Shown here: positions 11,401 to 20,908 of the stretch, in pieces
Position numbering within the stretch: the stretch's first letter is position 1
Layout: each line of letters begins with the position of its first letter
Assembly: GCF_022376445.1 (NCBI RefSeq)
Contig: NW_025955197.1
Location: forward strand, 1 to 60,703
Reading direction: 5' to 3'
Origin: Fomitopsis serialis
Lineage: Eukaryota > Basidiomycota > Agaricomycetes > Polyporales > Fomitopsidaceae
Length of the DNA stretch: 60,703 nt
Notes under the pieces: generated by a model
What the model was told of the DNA's origin: nothing
Databases searched by the model: none
The model's input: only the letters and a program-made list of their open reading frames with translations
Translations under genes and position numbers: made by a program

Positions 11401-12849
11401 TCAGATGATGGGCATTGATGGCTGATGTTCATACCTTCAATATGTCCGCGACACGTTCACGTACTCGTGAGAAGACTTTGCGAACATCGCGCCCGACGGT
11501 TGTCGGCGAGGGAATTTTGTATTCCAGCCGGCCCGTCTTCATCAAAGACTGGAATCCGCGATCCTTGACGATATTGAACGGTTGCATGCTCTCAGAAACC
11601 CACCGAACGATTTCTGCCCTGTCAAAACTCGTGTCAGATGGGCCTGTAGATACTGTAAGTAATTCCTTACCTCGTCTGCGAAGGTGTATGCTGACGCGTG
11701 GAGAAGGTCACGGTCTTCTTTGTCGACACCCCAAAGGACAACTTGATGTCCTGTGTCCGCCTATACTTCTCCACGCAGTCCTTCGCCTTCGATGCCGACC
11801 CTGTACCATCCGCAGCCTTCAACGCCTCCTCTGACCAACAGAGCTTCACATGCTTTCGCATGTTACTAGTTGACCTCGCATCCTTTCCATCAAGATACCG
11901 CTTCACCGTCTGCTTGCACGCTGTATTCGCGCAGTGGAAGATGTGCACACGTCGGCCCATGATGTACTCTATCGAAGGATCGGGTTTGAAGAACGCGTAT
12001 GCGGCTGACATCCATTTCTTTTGCATACGTGCTGGATGCCCATGGTAAGTACTCACATATTCAATCTCCTCGACGTTGCTCACCAAGCTCTTGTTCATCG
12101 GTCTCTTCGGCAAGGTCCTCACCACCCTTCTCCGACTCCGTGCTGCTGCTTTCGTCGCCAGAACTCAACAGATCTATCGTCACCGGTGCACTTCCCTTCC
12201 TCGACAATATGTCATCAATATCCTCGACATCCTCGATCTCAACAGAGCGCCGTGTAGAAGTAGTGCGGGCACTCGCTGTTGAGCCTTTCACTGTGATTCT
12301 CGGACGTGGTGCGCTCGCCGCCGAAGATGAAATGCTCGCCGCCGAAGCCCTTGCCTTTGCGGCCGAAGGATCGCGGCTGCTCGTGCTGGTGCTCGGCTGG
12401 GCATCAGTATGCCGTGCTTTCTTTGTGCCCTTTGCATTTCTCGTGGGCGACTTGGCGGCCTTGCGCTTTTCGGACGGTTTTTTGGCTCGGTGGCTGATTC
12501 GGCTGGTGGACATGTCAGGCAGCTTGCGAGTTGCTGTGGAAGTGGGAGGAGGACAACAACGAGGTAACCGGGGGAGCTGATGGCGAGTCGGGCTTACTTA
12601 GTACAGCAGCATGTATATATTTAAATAATGCATGTTTTGTTCTTGTGAGCCCTGACTTGGCTCGCTGTAAAGAGTAAGAGCCCCAGATCCAGATCTGACC
12701 TAGTGGTGAGTCCCCGAAGGCTGGCGGCACTGCTTTCCATAACGGGTAACCAGCGGGTACACGGGTACGGAAATGGCTACCCGGACCCCTACCCGCGTGT
12801 ACCCCTACCCATGACCCGCGCGGGTTAGCTGTACCCCTGCAATGCACTA
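8444..12849 (-). mobile_element. hAT transposon E
   Basis: The ends are TAGTGAATTGCA (left) and the inverse of TAGTGCATTGCA (right). They are flanked by the 8-bp duplication GTCTCGCA (8436-8443, 12850-12857), as in hAT elements. Both subterminal regions (8455-8590, 12745-12840) are dense in GGGTAC/GTACCC-type repeats, which are likely transposase-binding sites. The element is 4.4 kb, with one multi-exon minus-strand transposase gene. It sits inside palindrome copy 3 of element C. Confidence 0.93.
8674..12513 (-). CDS. hAT transposase (multi-exon)
   Basis: The start at 12513 opens a basic/Ser-rich N-terminus. After a 52-nt intron (GTGAGC..CCAG, about 12044-12095) comes a BED-type zinc finger region (RVHIFHCANTAC ... 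MRKHVKLCW). The catalytic part starts with NFATDAWTS, carrying the first Asp. The second motif, usually with DNA-x-N, reads VTCNNASSND, so the expected Asp is Asn. A long acidic insert follows, then RWNSTFRMLDAALEYREAI. The C-terminal dimerisation domain is intact (PATSVAVERLFSKGRIILS, LRNGLSAASIRALICL) and ends at the TAG at 8674-8676. An intron of about 675 nt (about 9697-10372) separates RDVLQ from VFYQATQFF. The enzyme would cut and join DNA in the nucleus. The Asn suggests that this copy is inactive. Confidence 0.88.
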
Positions 12850-13872
12850 GTCTCGCACGGCCCGAATATCGTCTTGCCAGCCATCCGTGTGAGTGGTTCC
12901 GAAAGCCGGGGGAAGACTGAGGCGCAAAGGCGGTGGCGGAGACGCAGCCGAGGGCACATGCGTGCTGAACGAAGGCGGATGCGTAGGTCCATCGAGCGGC
13001 GCCGGGAGCATGGAGCATGAGGGTGGAGAGCAGGGTCGAAGGATTCGACCGCTGCATTCGGAAACCCAGGGCGGAGGAGCTGGTGTGTCAAGCGCAGGCG
13101 AATACGTGGGAGAACTGCGAAGGGACGCAGACGTGTCGAGCGAAGGCGCGAGCAGGGGACACGTACGCGTAGAGAAGGTAGACGGGGCTTCATGGACGGG
13201 AGCACTCACGAGAGTCGAGTGAACTCGTCCATCCTCTCTATCAGGCTCCCGGCCTAGAATGCTGGGCGGCCCCCCACTCCCATCCTTGCATCAGATTGTC
13301 CTCCCGCAAGACGGTGGGTCATCTTCGTGAACTTCCACGCGCGGCGATGTGGCCTTGACGAAAGCTTGCAGGACCTGTGAGGCACTGCTCGTCTGCGCAG
13401 CCGGTTTGACCTCAGTGTCGCACTCTATATGCACGCAGGGTTGAACAGGTCGACCGCTGCATTCGGAAGTCGAGGGTAGACCGAGGAATGAGATCGACGG
13501 AGGAGACATTGGCGAGTCGTGCGAGAGTACGGGTGAGGGTGTGCAACACGAGCGCTGCGGCGCGGGCGAAGACTCACTAGAGCCGAGTTGTACAGTGGGG
13601 ATGCAGGGAAACCGCGGTGGTGCAGGTTCAATGGCGTGAGGAGGACGCGGAGACGGCGGGACGGGCGAGGGCAGAGGCACGGAGCGTTGACGAGGATGGA
13701 TGGGTGGGGAGGGTTGACGGATAGGAAGACTTACCGCGGTCGTATCGACTCGCGTCTCCTGTCTATCAACCTCCTGGCTTGTCATACTGGCGCTGGGGCC
13801 GCTGTGACTTCGGTATCACACATTAGCAGCGCGTATGGTCGCTCGACTTCGCTCGTCGAACTGGCTACTGTA

Positions 13873-13902
13873 CTAGGCGTGCGGCGTGTCCATGCAGCCC
13901 AA
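13873..13902. repeat. Element C palindrome copy 4 (degraded)
   Basis: Starts CTAGGCGTGCGG and ends CAGCCCAA. It is recognisable by its centre, but the outer arms pair poorly. Confidence 0.5.
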
Positions 13903-14289
13903 TATTCGCTCAGCGAGACGTCCTTACACGGGACCTCTGAGGTCACCGAGTGACCAAGTGTGAGGGAGATGGTGGTGTACCGGAAGAGGGCGTGTGGCGA
14001 TCTCGCTCTGCTTCGCGATTGGAGGACGAGAGAAGGGGTGCTCGTACGAGGTACGGCTCGTCGAGCGCAAGCGTGGGCGTGAGACGCGATCGCGAAGATG
14101 ACGAGGGTACGGACGAGGGTGTGGCGAGCAAGGGAGTGGGCCTGGAACACGGCGCGCTGCGTGCGGGCTGCGACGCGGGCGGGATAGCGCACAGTGGAGA
14201 CGGAGACGTGTCGGGAGCAGGCGGGTGCGTAGAACGTATACGGAGAGAGGACGGCGAGGATTGACGAGCTAGAGTACTCACGAGCTCTG

Positions 14290-15444
14290 CTACTCCTCGC
14301 CTCTCTTCTTGGCCGTTATCCCTGCCCTGCCGACTCGCATCCGCCAGCTCCTTAGGCGTACGCTCTTTGCTACTTGTGCTGATATGGCACGGGGCCTTGA
14401 TGTATGAGTTGGCGCGACAGGCTTGACCTCGAGCGATGGAACGACGACCGTGGAGTTGCTACCAGGCGCGCAGAGAGTCCACGCGGCCCAGTATTTGCCA
14501 AGCGGGGACGTGGACGCGTCGGGAGCAGGCGCGAGTGTAGGACACGAGTGTGGGGAAGACAAGGGCAGACGAGCGTGCCCCGAAGGCGCAAGCTCGTTGC
14601 ATGAGTATGACGGAGGAGGCGGCGGAAATGCAGGTGGGGACGCAGGCACGTCGGACGAGGACGGAGATCGAGTGTCCTCGATACCCCTGCCCCCTCTGTC
14701 TGCATCCGTACCTGCTGTGCTTGGTGGCCCCCCGCTTGCGAGTCCGTGTTGGCTCACCTTTGCGCTTGCCGGGGCTTCTCCGGACAGCGTGAGCCTCTGC
14801 GTCGACTCGCTGGACTCGGCGTCGCGCGGTGGCCGGGCGGGCTGTTGACCGGCTTCGTGCGTTGAGGCGACTCGGACGAGGGTGGGGACTCGATTACCGG
14901 GCGCGCAGACGTTCCACTCAGCCCGGTATTCCCCTTGCAGGTCATCGGCGCGATCGGTCAGGGTCGTCTCGTCTTGCGAGGCGGCCTTGCAGGTTGGCGA
15001 CGCGTTGTCTACTTGAGCAACTGACGAGGTGTCCTCGGGCCTTAGCGCGCGCGTCGGAGCGACTTGCTCGGTTTCGTGCGTCGAGCTGGTAGCTGTACCA
15101 GGCGCTCGGGGAGTCCACACGGCCTGGTACTCGCTCAGCGGGTCGTCCACGCCGAGGATCTTGAAAGTCGTCGAGTGGCTTCTGCGCAAGTCGGGCGACG
15201 TTGGATCGGTGGAGGTTAGACGAAGAGGGATGAATGGTGATGGCGTAACAGGCGAGAGTAGAGACGAGGGGCGTGGATGGGAGAAGACGGACGGTGAGTT
15301 CACTTCGCCTCGCTTTCTCGTGTCCTGTAGCCCCCCACTCGACCCTTTGGGTCGACTTGACTTTGCGATGGACGAGAAATCCTCTTCGCACGCTGCATCG
15401 GCGGTAGCAGGGTGGCTGCCGAGCGCGGGGCGGTCCCGCATCAC
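14290..15444 (-). CDS. Hypothetical repeat-bearing frame of element C, fourth segment
   Basis: The longest frame in element C (384 residues, minus strand). It contains three palindrome peptides: DPLSEYQAVWTPRAPGT, DLQGEYRAEWNVCAPGN and PLGKYWAAWTLCAPGS. They are separated by Ser/Pro-rich linkers containing EVKPVAPTHTSRP-like stretches. No catalytic motif is visible. The reading frame relative to the palindrome is the same in all segments, which supports an ancestral coding sense on this strand. Confidence 0.3.
   Translation of the reverse strand: MMRDRPALGSHPATADAACEEDFSSIAKSSRPKGSSGGLQDTRKRGEVNSPSVFSHPRPSSLLSPVTPSPFIPLRLTSTDPTSPDLRRSHSTTFKILGVDDPLSEYQAVWTPRAPGTATSSTHETEQVAPTRALRPEDTSSVAQVDNASPTCKAASQDETTLTDRADDLQGEYRAEWNVCAPGNRVPTLVRVASTHEAGQQPARPPRDAESSESTQRLTLSGEAPASAKVSQHGLASGGPPSTAGTDADRGGRGIEDTRSPSSSDVPASPPAFPPPPPSYSCNELAPSGHARLPLSSPHSCPTLAPAPDASTSPLGKYWAAWTLCAPGSNSTVVVPSLEVKPVAPTHTSRPRAISAQVAKSVRLRSWRMRVGRAGITAKKRGEE
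14462..14491. repeat. Element C palindrome copy 5 (partly degraded)
   Basis: CCAGGC and GCCCAG, with two mismatched pairs in the outer arms. Confidence 0.5.
14897..14926. repeat. Element C palindrome copy 6
   Basis: Outer arms CCGGGC/GCCCGG, perfect. The flanking TA extends the stem. Confidence 0.75.
15098..15127. repeat. Element C palindrome copy 7
   Basis: Outer arms CCAGGC/GCCTGG, with flanking GTA/TAC extending the stem to nine pairs. Confidence 0.75.
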
Positions 15445-16502
15445 TCAGTGTTCGTCCGGAAGGTTGCCTGCGCGAGGCGTCTCGTGCGTAGATAAACGGC
15501 CGAGGTTCGCGGGGATGCCGAGGCAAAGGGGGAGGACGTGGGCGTGTAGAGTGGAGAGCAGGGTCGAATGAGTCGACCACTGCTCTTGAAGACCCTGGGC
15601 GGAGGCGTGTCGGACAGACGAAGGTGGAGCGAGGAGGCGGGTGCATCAAACGAGTCGGAGGACGCGGCACGAGAGATGAGAGGAGAGGAAGGGAGAGAGG
15701 GGTGCGGGTTGACGGTGGAACTCACCGGGGTCGACTCGACTCGTCCCTCTCTTTGGTTGTCCTTCCTGCTTGGCGAGCTCATGCTCGGCTGCCCCCCACT
15801 CCAGTATTCATGGCTAGTACTCCTAGCGAGTGGTTGCGCGGCCTCTGCGCACGCCTCGATTCGCCCTGGTGTTGTTTGCTCGGCGGACTTGCAGCCAGAC
15901 GGCGAGCCAGCGACTTGATTTTCGGCGCTCGCGGTTGTGTAGACATCTGCGCCCGAGGTGGAGGCGTCGGTACTGGGCGAGCAGATGTTCCACACGGCCC
16001 AGTACTCATCCTGGAGGTCGCCCGGGCGAGACATCTCGTGGACAACTGAACGGTCAAGGTTCGGGTAGTCAAGGGACGTGCACGTGCGCGATAGGGGCTC
16101 CTGCGTCCGATGCGAGCGTCGAGTGGATGGATGCGTGGTCTCCCCGGATGAGGGTGAGCCATCCGAGGCTGTGAGGTCGTTACCGGACGCGCGGACATTC
16201 CACATGATCTGGTCTTCGCCCTGCAGGCCGTCTGCGCTAGTGATTCCAAGGGCCGTCAAATGGTTGAGGCGCGAGGAGAGCGAGGGAGGCGTGGGCGAGT
16301 TGAGAGACGAAGAGACCGCGAGGTCGAGTCCCGCTAGCGCAGGCGGACCGAGAGGTGCAGACCCGCCTGTCGGAGTCTCTGTGACTCGTCCTTCCCCTCG
16401 GCCGACCTCTCTGTTCGAGCTCTGCTGTCCTCCATTCGACCGCTCGTGACTATTCGCCTGGGCGAACGGTTGGGCGACCTCTGTGCGCACTTCGTAGCGC
16501 AT
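15441..16502 (-). CDS. Hypothetical repeat-bearing frame of element C, third segment
   Basis: A 353-residue minus-strand frame. It has an R block near residue 36 (GRGEGRVTETPTGGSAPLG) and palindrome peptides GLQGEDQIMWNVRASGN and DLQDEYWAVWNICSPST. A second R block is NQREGRVESTPVSSTV, and a C-terminal block reads VFKSSGRLIRPCSPL. It overlaps the next frame by four bases. No family is recognised. The repeat order argues for one long modular reading sense, interrupted by frame breaks. Confidence 0.3.
   Translation of the reverse strand: MRYEVRTEVAQPFAQANSHERSNGGQQSSNREVGRGEGRVTETPTGGSAPLGPPALAGLDLAVSSSLNSPTPPSLSSRLNHLTALGITSADGLQGEDQIMWNVRASGNDLTASDGSPSSGETTHPSTRRSHRTQEPLSRTCTSLDYPNLDRSVVHEMSRPGDLQDEYWAVWNICSPSTDASTSGADVYTTASAENQVAGSPSGCKSAEQTTPGRIEACAEAAQPLARSTSHEYWSGGQPSMSSPSRKDNQREGRVESTPVSSTVNPHPSLPSSPLISRAASSDSFDAPASSLHLRLSDTPPPRVFKSSGRLIRPCSPLYTPTSSPFASASPRTSAVYLRTRRLAQATFRTNTE
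15973..16002. repeat. Element C palindrome copy 8
   Basis: Outer arms CTGGGC/GCCCAG with flanking GTA/TAC. Compensatory change relative to copies 6 and 7. Confidence 0.75.
16183..16212. repeat. Element C palindrome copy 9 (imperfect)
   Basis: CCGGAC with ATCTGG; one arm has drifted. Confidence 0.5.
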
Positions 16503-16535
16503 TGATACGGCCGGCTCGACAAGCTTGGGAGCGGG

Positions 16536-17564
16536 TCATGTGTGGGCTCCTTGGTCTTCGTCAGTGGATCTGGCTGCTGTACCAGGCGCGCGGACGTTCC
16601 ACACGGCCTGGTACTTGTCCAGTGGGTCGTCCACGAGCAGGACTTTGTAGGTCGCAAGATGGTCGAGTGACGAGGAAGACGGCTGGCTACCGGAAGATGG
16701 TGCGGACGAGGGCGTGTAGCTCGAGGCGGACTTGGTGCGGTGTTGAGTTGGCGACGCCGGCTCAGGGACGCGTTGTGCATCGGTTGTCCGCGCCAAGGAT
16801 TGGGCTTCGTGTCGGTGCCCTGGCGTACGCGTCGGCGTGATGGCTTTGCTACCACGGGCTTGCTCGACCTCAAGCGTCGAGGCGTAGATGACGGAGAGGC
16901 TACCGGGTGCGTGGACGTTCCGCACTACCCGGTACCCATCTTGCAGGCCCTCCGTGTGAGTGGTACCGCTAGAGGTCGAGTGGGCGTGCTGTGAGAGCTT
17001 AGACGCGGATGTAGGGACATGGCCAGGAGGTGTAGCCGGGCTTGGAGTGATCGGCGAGGCGAGGCGACCACGCGTGAAGGGTGCTGTCGGACGTGCGAGC
17101 GAGTAGGCGCGAGTCTGAGAGGCTGTGGATGCGTTGGACGAGGACGGGGGCACGTAATGCATGTGTAGAGGAGCAGAGGGAGAAGGTAGAGGGATAGACC
17201 GGCTCACCGGAGTCTCTGCGACTCGACTCTCCCCTCTGCCTCTCTCAATCTCCGTCCGAGTCGTACTGCGTGGGCTCTTGGATGGTCCTTCGCGGTTGCT
17301 CGTCCTCGCGAGCAGTCGGTGTTCGGCCTCCATGCTCATTTCAAAGAGCACCGCAACCAATGCCGCGTTGGACTTGTGGGCCGGCGGCGCGCGGGCTGAT
17401 GAGTCTTCGTACTGAGAGGCGGCAGCTGGGGGCGGAATGCGAGACGCAAGGCGGTCTCGCGCCTCGTTGAGTATAGCTTGCTGCCTGCCCGCGCGAGAAT
17501 TGAATACCATTGAGCGTCCGGGACGCGAGTCGGGCAGCGGGCTCGCAGTGGTACTTGCCGTCAA
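16536..17564 (-). CDS. Hypothetical repeat-bearing frame of element C, second segment
   Basis: A 342-residue minus-strand frame with no known domain. It contains two palindrome peptides, GLQDGYRVVRNVHAPGS and DPLDKYQAVWNVRAPGT, and the recurrent block RGESRVAETPVSRSIPLPSP. The same blocks in the same order recur in the next frame down. This suggests that the internal region grew by duplication of a module (R block, palindrome, EVEQ-type stretch). It adjoins foldback F, which separates it from the first segment. Confidence 0.3.
   Translation of the reverse strand: MTASTTASPLPDSRPGRSMVFNSRAGRQQAILNEARDRLASRIPPPAAASQYEDSSARAPPAHKSNAALVAVLFEMSMEAEHRLLARTSNREGPSKSPRSTTRTEIERGRGESRVAETPVSRSIPLPSPSAPLHMHYVPPSSSNASTASQTRAYSLARPTAPFTRGRLASPITPSPATPPGHVPTSASKLSQHAHSTSSGTTHTEGLQDGYRVVRNVHAPGSLSVIYASTLEVEQARGSKAITPTRTPGHRHEAQSLARTTDAQRVPEPASPTQHRTKSASSYTPSSAPSSGSQPSSSSLDHLATYKVLLVDDPLDKYQAVWNVRAPGTAARSTDEDQGAHT
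16582..16611. repeat. Element C palindrome copy 10
   Basis: Outer arms CCAGGC/GCCTGG with flanking GTA/TAC. Confidence 0.75.
16903..16932. repeat. Element C palindrome copy 11
   Basis: Outer arms CCGGGT/ACCCGG with flanking TA/TA. Both members of the innermost pair differ from copy 6. Confidence 0.75.
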
Positions 17565-17598
17565 TTTCGTTGCAGCGAGATGAGCCTACTGAGTAAGA

Positions 17599-20475
17599 TT
17601 TAACGTTCTGAACGTTAAAACCGGAGTGAGATTCACCCGTCTCGAACGTTGCGGCCGGCGCCGGACGGAGGGGTCCGGGTCCACGTTGCAGACGTTGTCG
17701 TTGCCAGCGATCCGGCCAGAGTGCATGCCGGCCGGCTCTGCCTCGTCTCCAACGTTGCGGCCGGCCTCACCATCCCTGAATACTGTCCCCAATGATCCAC
17801 CCGGCCTGTTTTCACAGTACGTTGCAATGCTCTGGCCGGAGTGCATGCCAGCCCCGCCCCCCCTCCTCAATGTTGCGGCCAGCCTGTTTTCACCAGACGT
17901 TGCAACGCTCCGGCCGGACTACACCCCGGCCGCCCCCCCCACTTCTGAATGATCCGCCGGCCTCTTTCACCCAACGTTGCAATGCTCCGGCCGGAGGGTA
18001 TGCCGGCCGGTCATCCCTTGTTCCCAACGTTGCGGCCGGAGCAGGCAGAATTCAAAGCGGCCAGGCAGTCCACGCTGCAAACAGTCCGGCCGGTCAATAG
18101 ATATGGCATTGCAAACGAGCCGGCCGGCCTCAGGCCCTACCACTACAAATGGTCCGGCCAGACTTTTTGCCGGCCGAAAACACAATGTCTTGGGCCGAGG
18201 GTACAGCCAAAACTCGGCCAAAGCAGCCAGACATTTTGCCGGCCAAGCTTTTGCTTCACCGACCAGGCAAGCATTGTCTCGGGCCAAAAAGTTGACCATT
18301 TTCTCGGGCCGAAGATTTGAGTACTGCCTCGGGCCGAAGAGTTGGGCATTTTCTCGGGCCGAAGATTTGGCCGAAGCTCGGTGAAAACAGCCGGGCTGTC
18401 AGATTGCCATATAAGGAAATTTGGTATTGACTGGTAGTACTTCATTGATAGACTATAGTATCAATTCCCTAGTGACCAAAGATGTCTAGTTAGGCCAGGA
18501 TGTGCAAAACAAGATTTACTCAGAGGCTTCTTTGCACAGCAAGTTAATCAATTTTTGAAGCCAGTTTTCTTTTCCCACACTGTTTGACTATCTAGGATGT
18601 GTTGTTTCAATGCATAGAGTATATCCCCAACAGGAATAGTCTTATTCTTTGAAGCTGAATGCAGAACATGAGATAAGGGGCATACAGATATGGTACCATG
18701 CTGAACAATGTTGACTCCTGCAGCCAATGTACATTCAAAACACTGTTTCACAACCTCTGATGGTTCATTTACCCATAGGGAGTGAATCCTCCAAAGGAAC
18801 AGTCTTATTCACATAAGCTGAATGTAGTACAGAGTTAAGGCAAGGGTGTATGGGTATACATGTCATACTGTGTTCACTTCCTGAAGCCAATATGCTTTCC
18901 CCACAATGTTCCACAATCTAGAGTAGCACATTTCAATGCAACAAGCAAGTCTCCCAAAGGAATAGTCTTATTCTTTAAGCTGAACTCGGGGATGAAGATA
19001 AGGTGAATATGCATTATATTGTGAGAGACATACTTTGGATTATTGTCTGTCTGGGTGTCACACTGAAATGTTGTACCAGCATGCACATTGCACTTGCCAC
19101 AGAAACATTTACATTGGTAACAGTCCGGCCGGCCAATCCTCATCCTCATAGGAGATGGTCCGGCCGGAGTGCATGATCCCCTTAACTCTGTACCACATTC
19201 AGCTTGTGTGAATAAGACTATTCCTTTGGAGAACTGAGTCCTTGTGAGGAAATGAACTATTCTAGATGGTGAAACATTGTTTTGAATGTACATTGGCTGC
19301 AGGAGTCAACATTGTTCAGCATGGTACCATATCTGTATGCCCCTTATCTCATGTTCTGCATTCAGCTTCAAAGAATAAGACTATTCCTGTTGGGGATATA
19401 CTCTATGCATTGAAACAACACATCCTAGATAGTCAAACAGTGTGGGAAAAGAAAACTGGCTTCAAAATTGATTAACTTGCTGTGCAAAGAAGCCTCTGAG
19501 TAAATCTTGTTTTGCACATCCTGGCCTAACTAGACATCTTTGGTCACTAGGGAATTGATACTATAGTCTATCAATGAAGTACTACCAGTCAATACCAAAT
19601 TTCCTTATATGGCAATCTGACAGCCCGGCTGTTTTCACCGAGCTTCGGCCAAATCTTCGGCCCGAGAAAATGCCCAACTCTTCGGCCCGAGGCAGTACTC
19701 AAATCTTCGGCCCGAGAAAATGGTCAACTTTTTGGCCCGAGACAATGCTTGCCTGGTCGGTGAAGCAAAAGCTTGGCCGGCAAAATGTCTGGCTGCTTTG
19801 GCCGAGTTTTGGCTGTACCCTCGGCCCAAGACATTGTGTTTTCGGCCGGCAAAAAGTCTGGCCGGACCATTTGTAGTGGTAGGGCCTGAGGCCGGCCGGC
19901 TCGTTTGCAATGCCATATCTATTGACCGGCCGGACTGTTTGCAGCGTGGACTGCCTGGCCGCTTTGAATTCTGCCTGCTCCGGCCGCAACGTTGGGAACA
20001 AGGGATGACCGGCCGGCATACCCTCCGGCCGGAGCATTGCAACGTTGGGTGAAAGAGGCCGGCGGATCATTCAGAAGTGGGGGGGGGCGGCCGGGGTGTA
20101 GTCCGGCCGGAGCGTTGCAACGTCTGGTGAAAACAGGCTGGCCGCAACATTGAGGAGGGGGGGCGGGGCTGGCATGCACTCCGGCCGGAGCGTTGAGCAG
20201 TGGGGGGTGGGCTGGCACGCGCTCCGGCCGGAGCGTTGCAACGTCTGGTGAAAACAGCCCGGCCGCAACATTGGAGGTGGTATTTGAGGAGGGCAGGGCC
20301 GGCCGCAACATTGGGGACAAGGCTGAACCGGCTGGCATGATCTCCGGCCGGATCACTGGCAACGTCCACATCTGCAACCTCCACATCTGCAACGTGGACC
20401 CGGACCCCTCCGGCCGGCGCCGGCCGCCACGTTCGAAACGGGCAAATCTCACTCCGGTTTTAACGTTCGGAACGT
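17599..20475. mobile_element. Foldback element F with arms above 1 kb
   Basis: The ends are ACGTTCTGAACGTTAAAACC and an inverted near-match. GTAAGA at 17593-17598 and 20476-20481 is the likely target duplication. The left arm (about 17.60-18.85 kb) is repeated inverted in the right arm (about 19.18-20.47 kb), almost base for base over 17949-18775 and 19245-20070. The centre is near 19010. The arms carry many CCGGCCGG palindromes and a GGCCGAAGATTTG-type array. No open frame with a domain is seen; the mirrored frames are consequences of symmetry. It splits element C. Confidence 0.88.
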
Positions 20476-20509
20476 GTAAGACACACTAAATAATGTGGCG
20501 AGATGACTC

Positions 20510-20539
20510 GCGGGTGCGCGGACGATCCGCACGACCCGT
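20510..20539. repeat. Element C palindrome copy 12
   Basis: Outer CGGGT/ACCCG and inner GCGCGGA/TCCGCAC, with one mismatch. Confidence 0.65.
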
Positions 20540-20878
20540 TCTTTGCCCTGCAGGCCGTCTGCACGAGCGATCTTGAAGGCCGTGGGGTCGCTGAGGCACG
20601 AGTCGAACCGGGGAGGGCTGACAGGGCGCGGGGGTGCAAACGGCGGCGAGTCGGACGGGATTGGGGACGGAGGCGAGTGGGACGAGGCCAGATGCGTAGG
20701 GTGCGGGCGTGACACGGATGGATGCATGGGTGCATCGGACGTCCACGCTGTGGACTGGGCTCCCAGTCGGTGCTTTGGCGTACGCGTTGGCGCGTCGGAC
20801 TCGCCATCACGCTGAGGTCGAGCGCGAGGTTGCACGGCTTCGGGCCTTGAGCTGACGACGGCGGGACGACCACTGTTA

Positions 20879-20908
20879 TCGAGCGAGCGGACGTTCCACT
20901 CGGCTCAA
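20879..20908. repeat. Element C palindrome copy 13
   Basis: Outer GAGC/GCTC with the usual GCGGACGTTCC centre. Weaker outer stem. Confidence 0.55.

Noticed and set aside
12850..17564. Reverse transcriptase or integrase hidden in element C
   Set aside because: I looked for DD motifs of reverse transcriptase and for integrase zinc-finger and DDE patterns on both strands and found none outside the nested elements.
17949..20070. Mirror-image frames of 100-177 residues in foldback F
   Set aside because: The same peptides appear on opposite strands because the arms are inverted copies. There is no domain and no consistent start.
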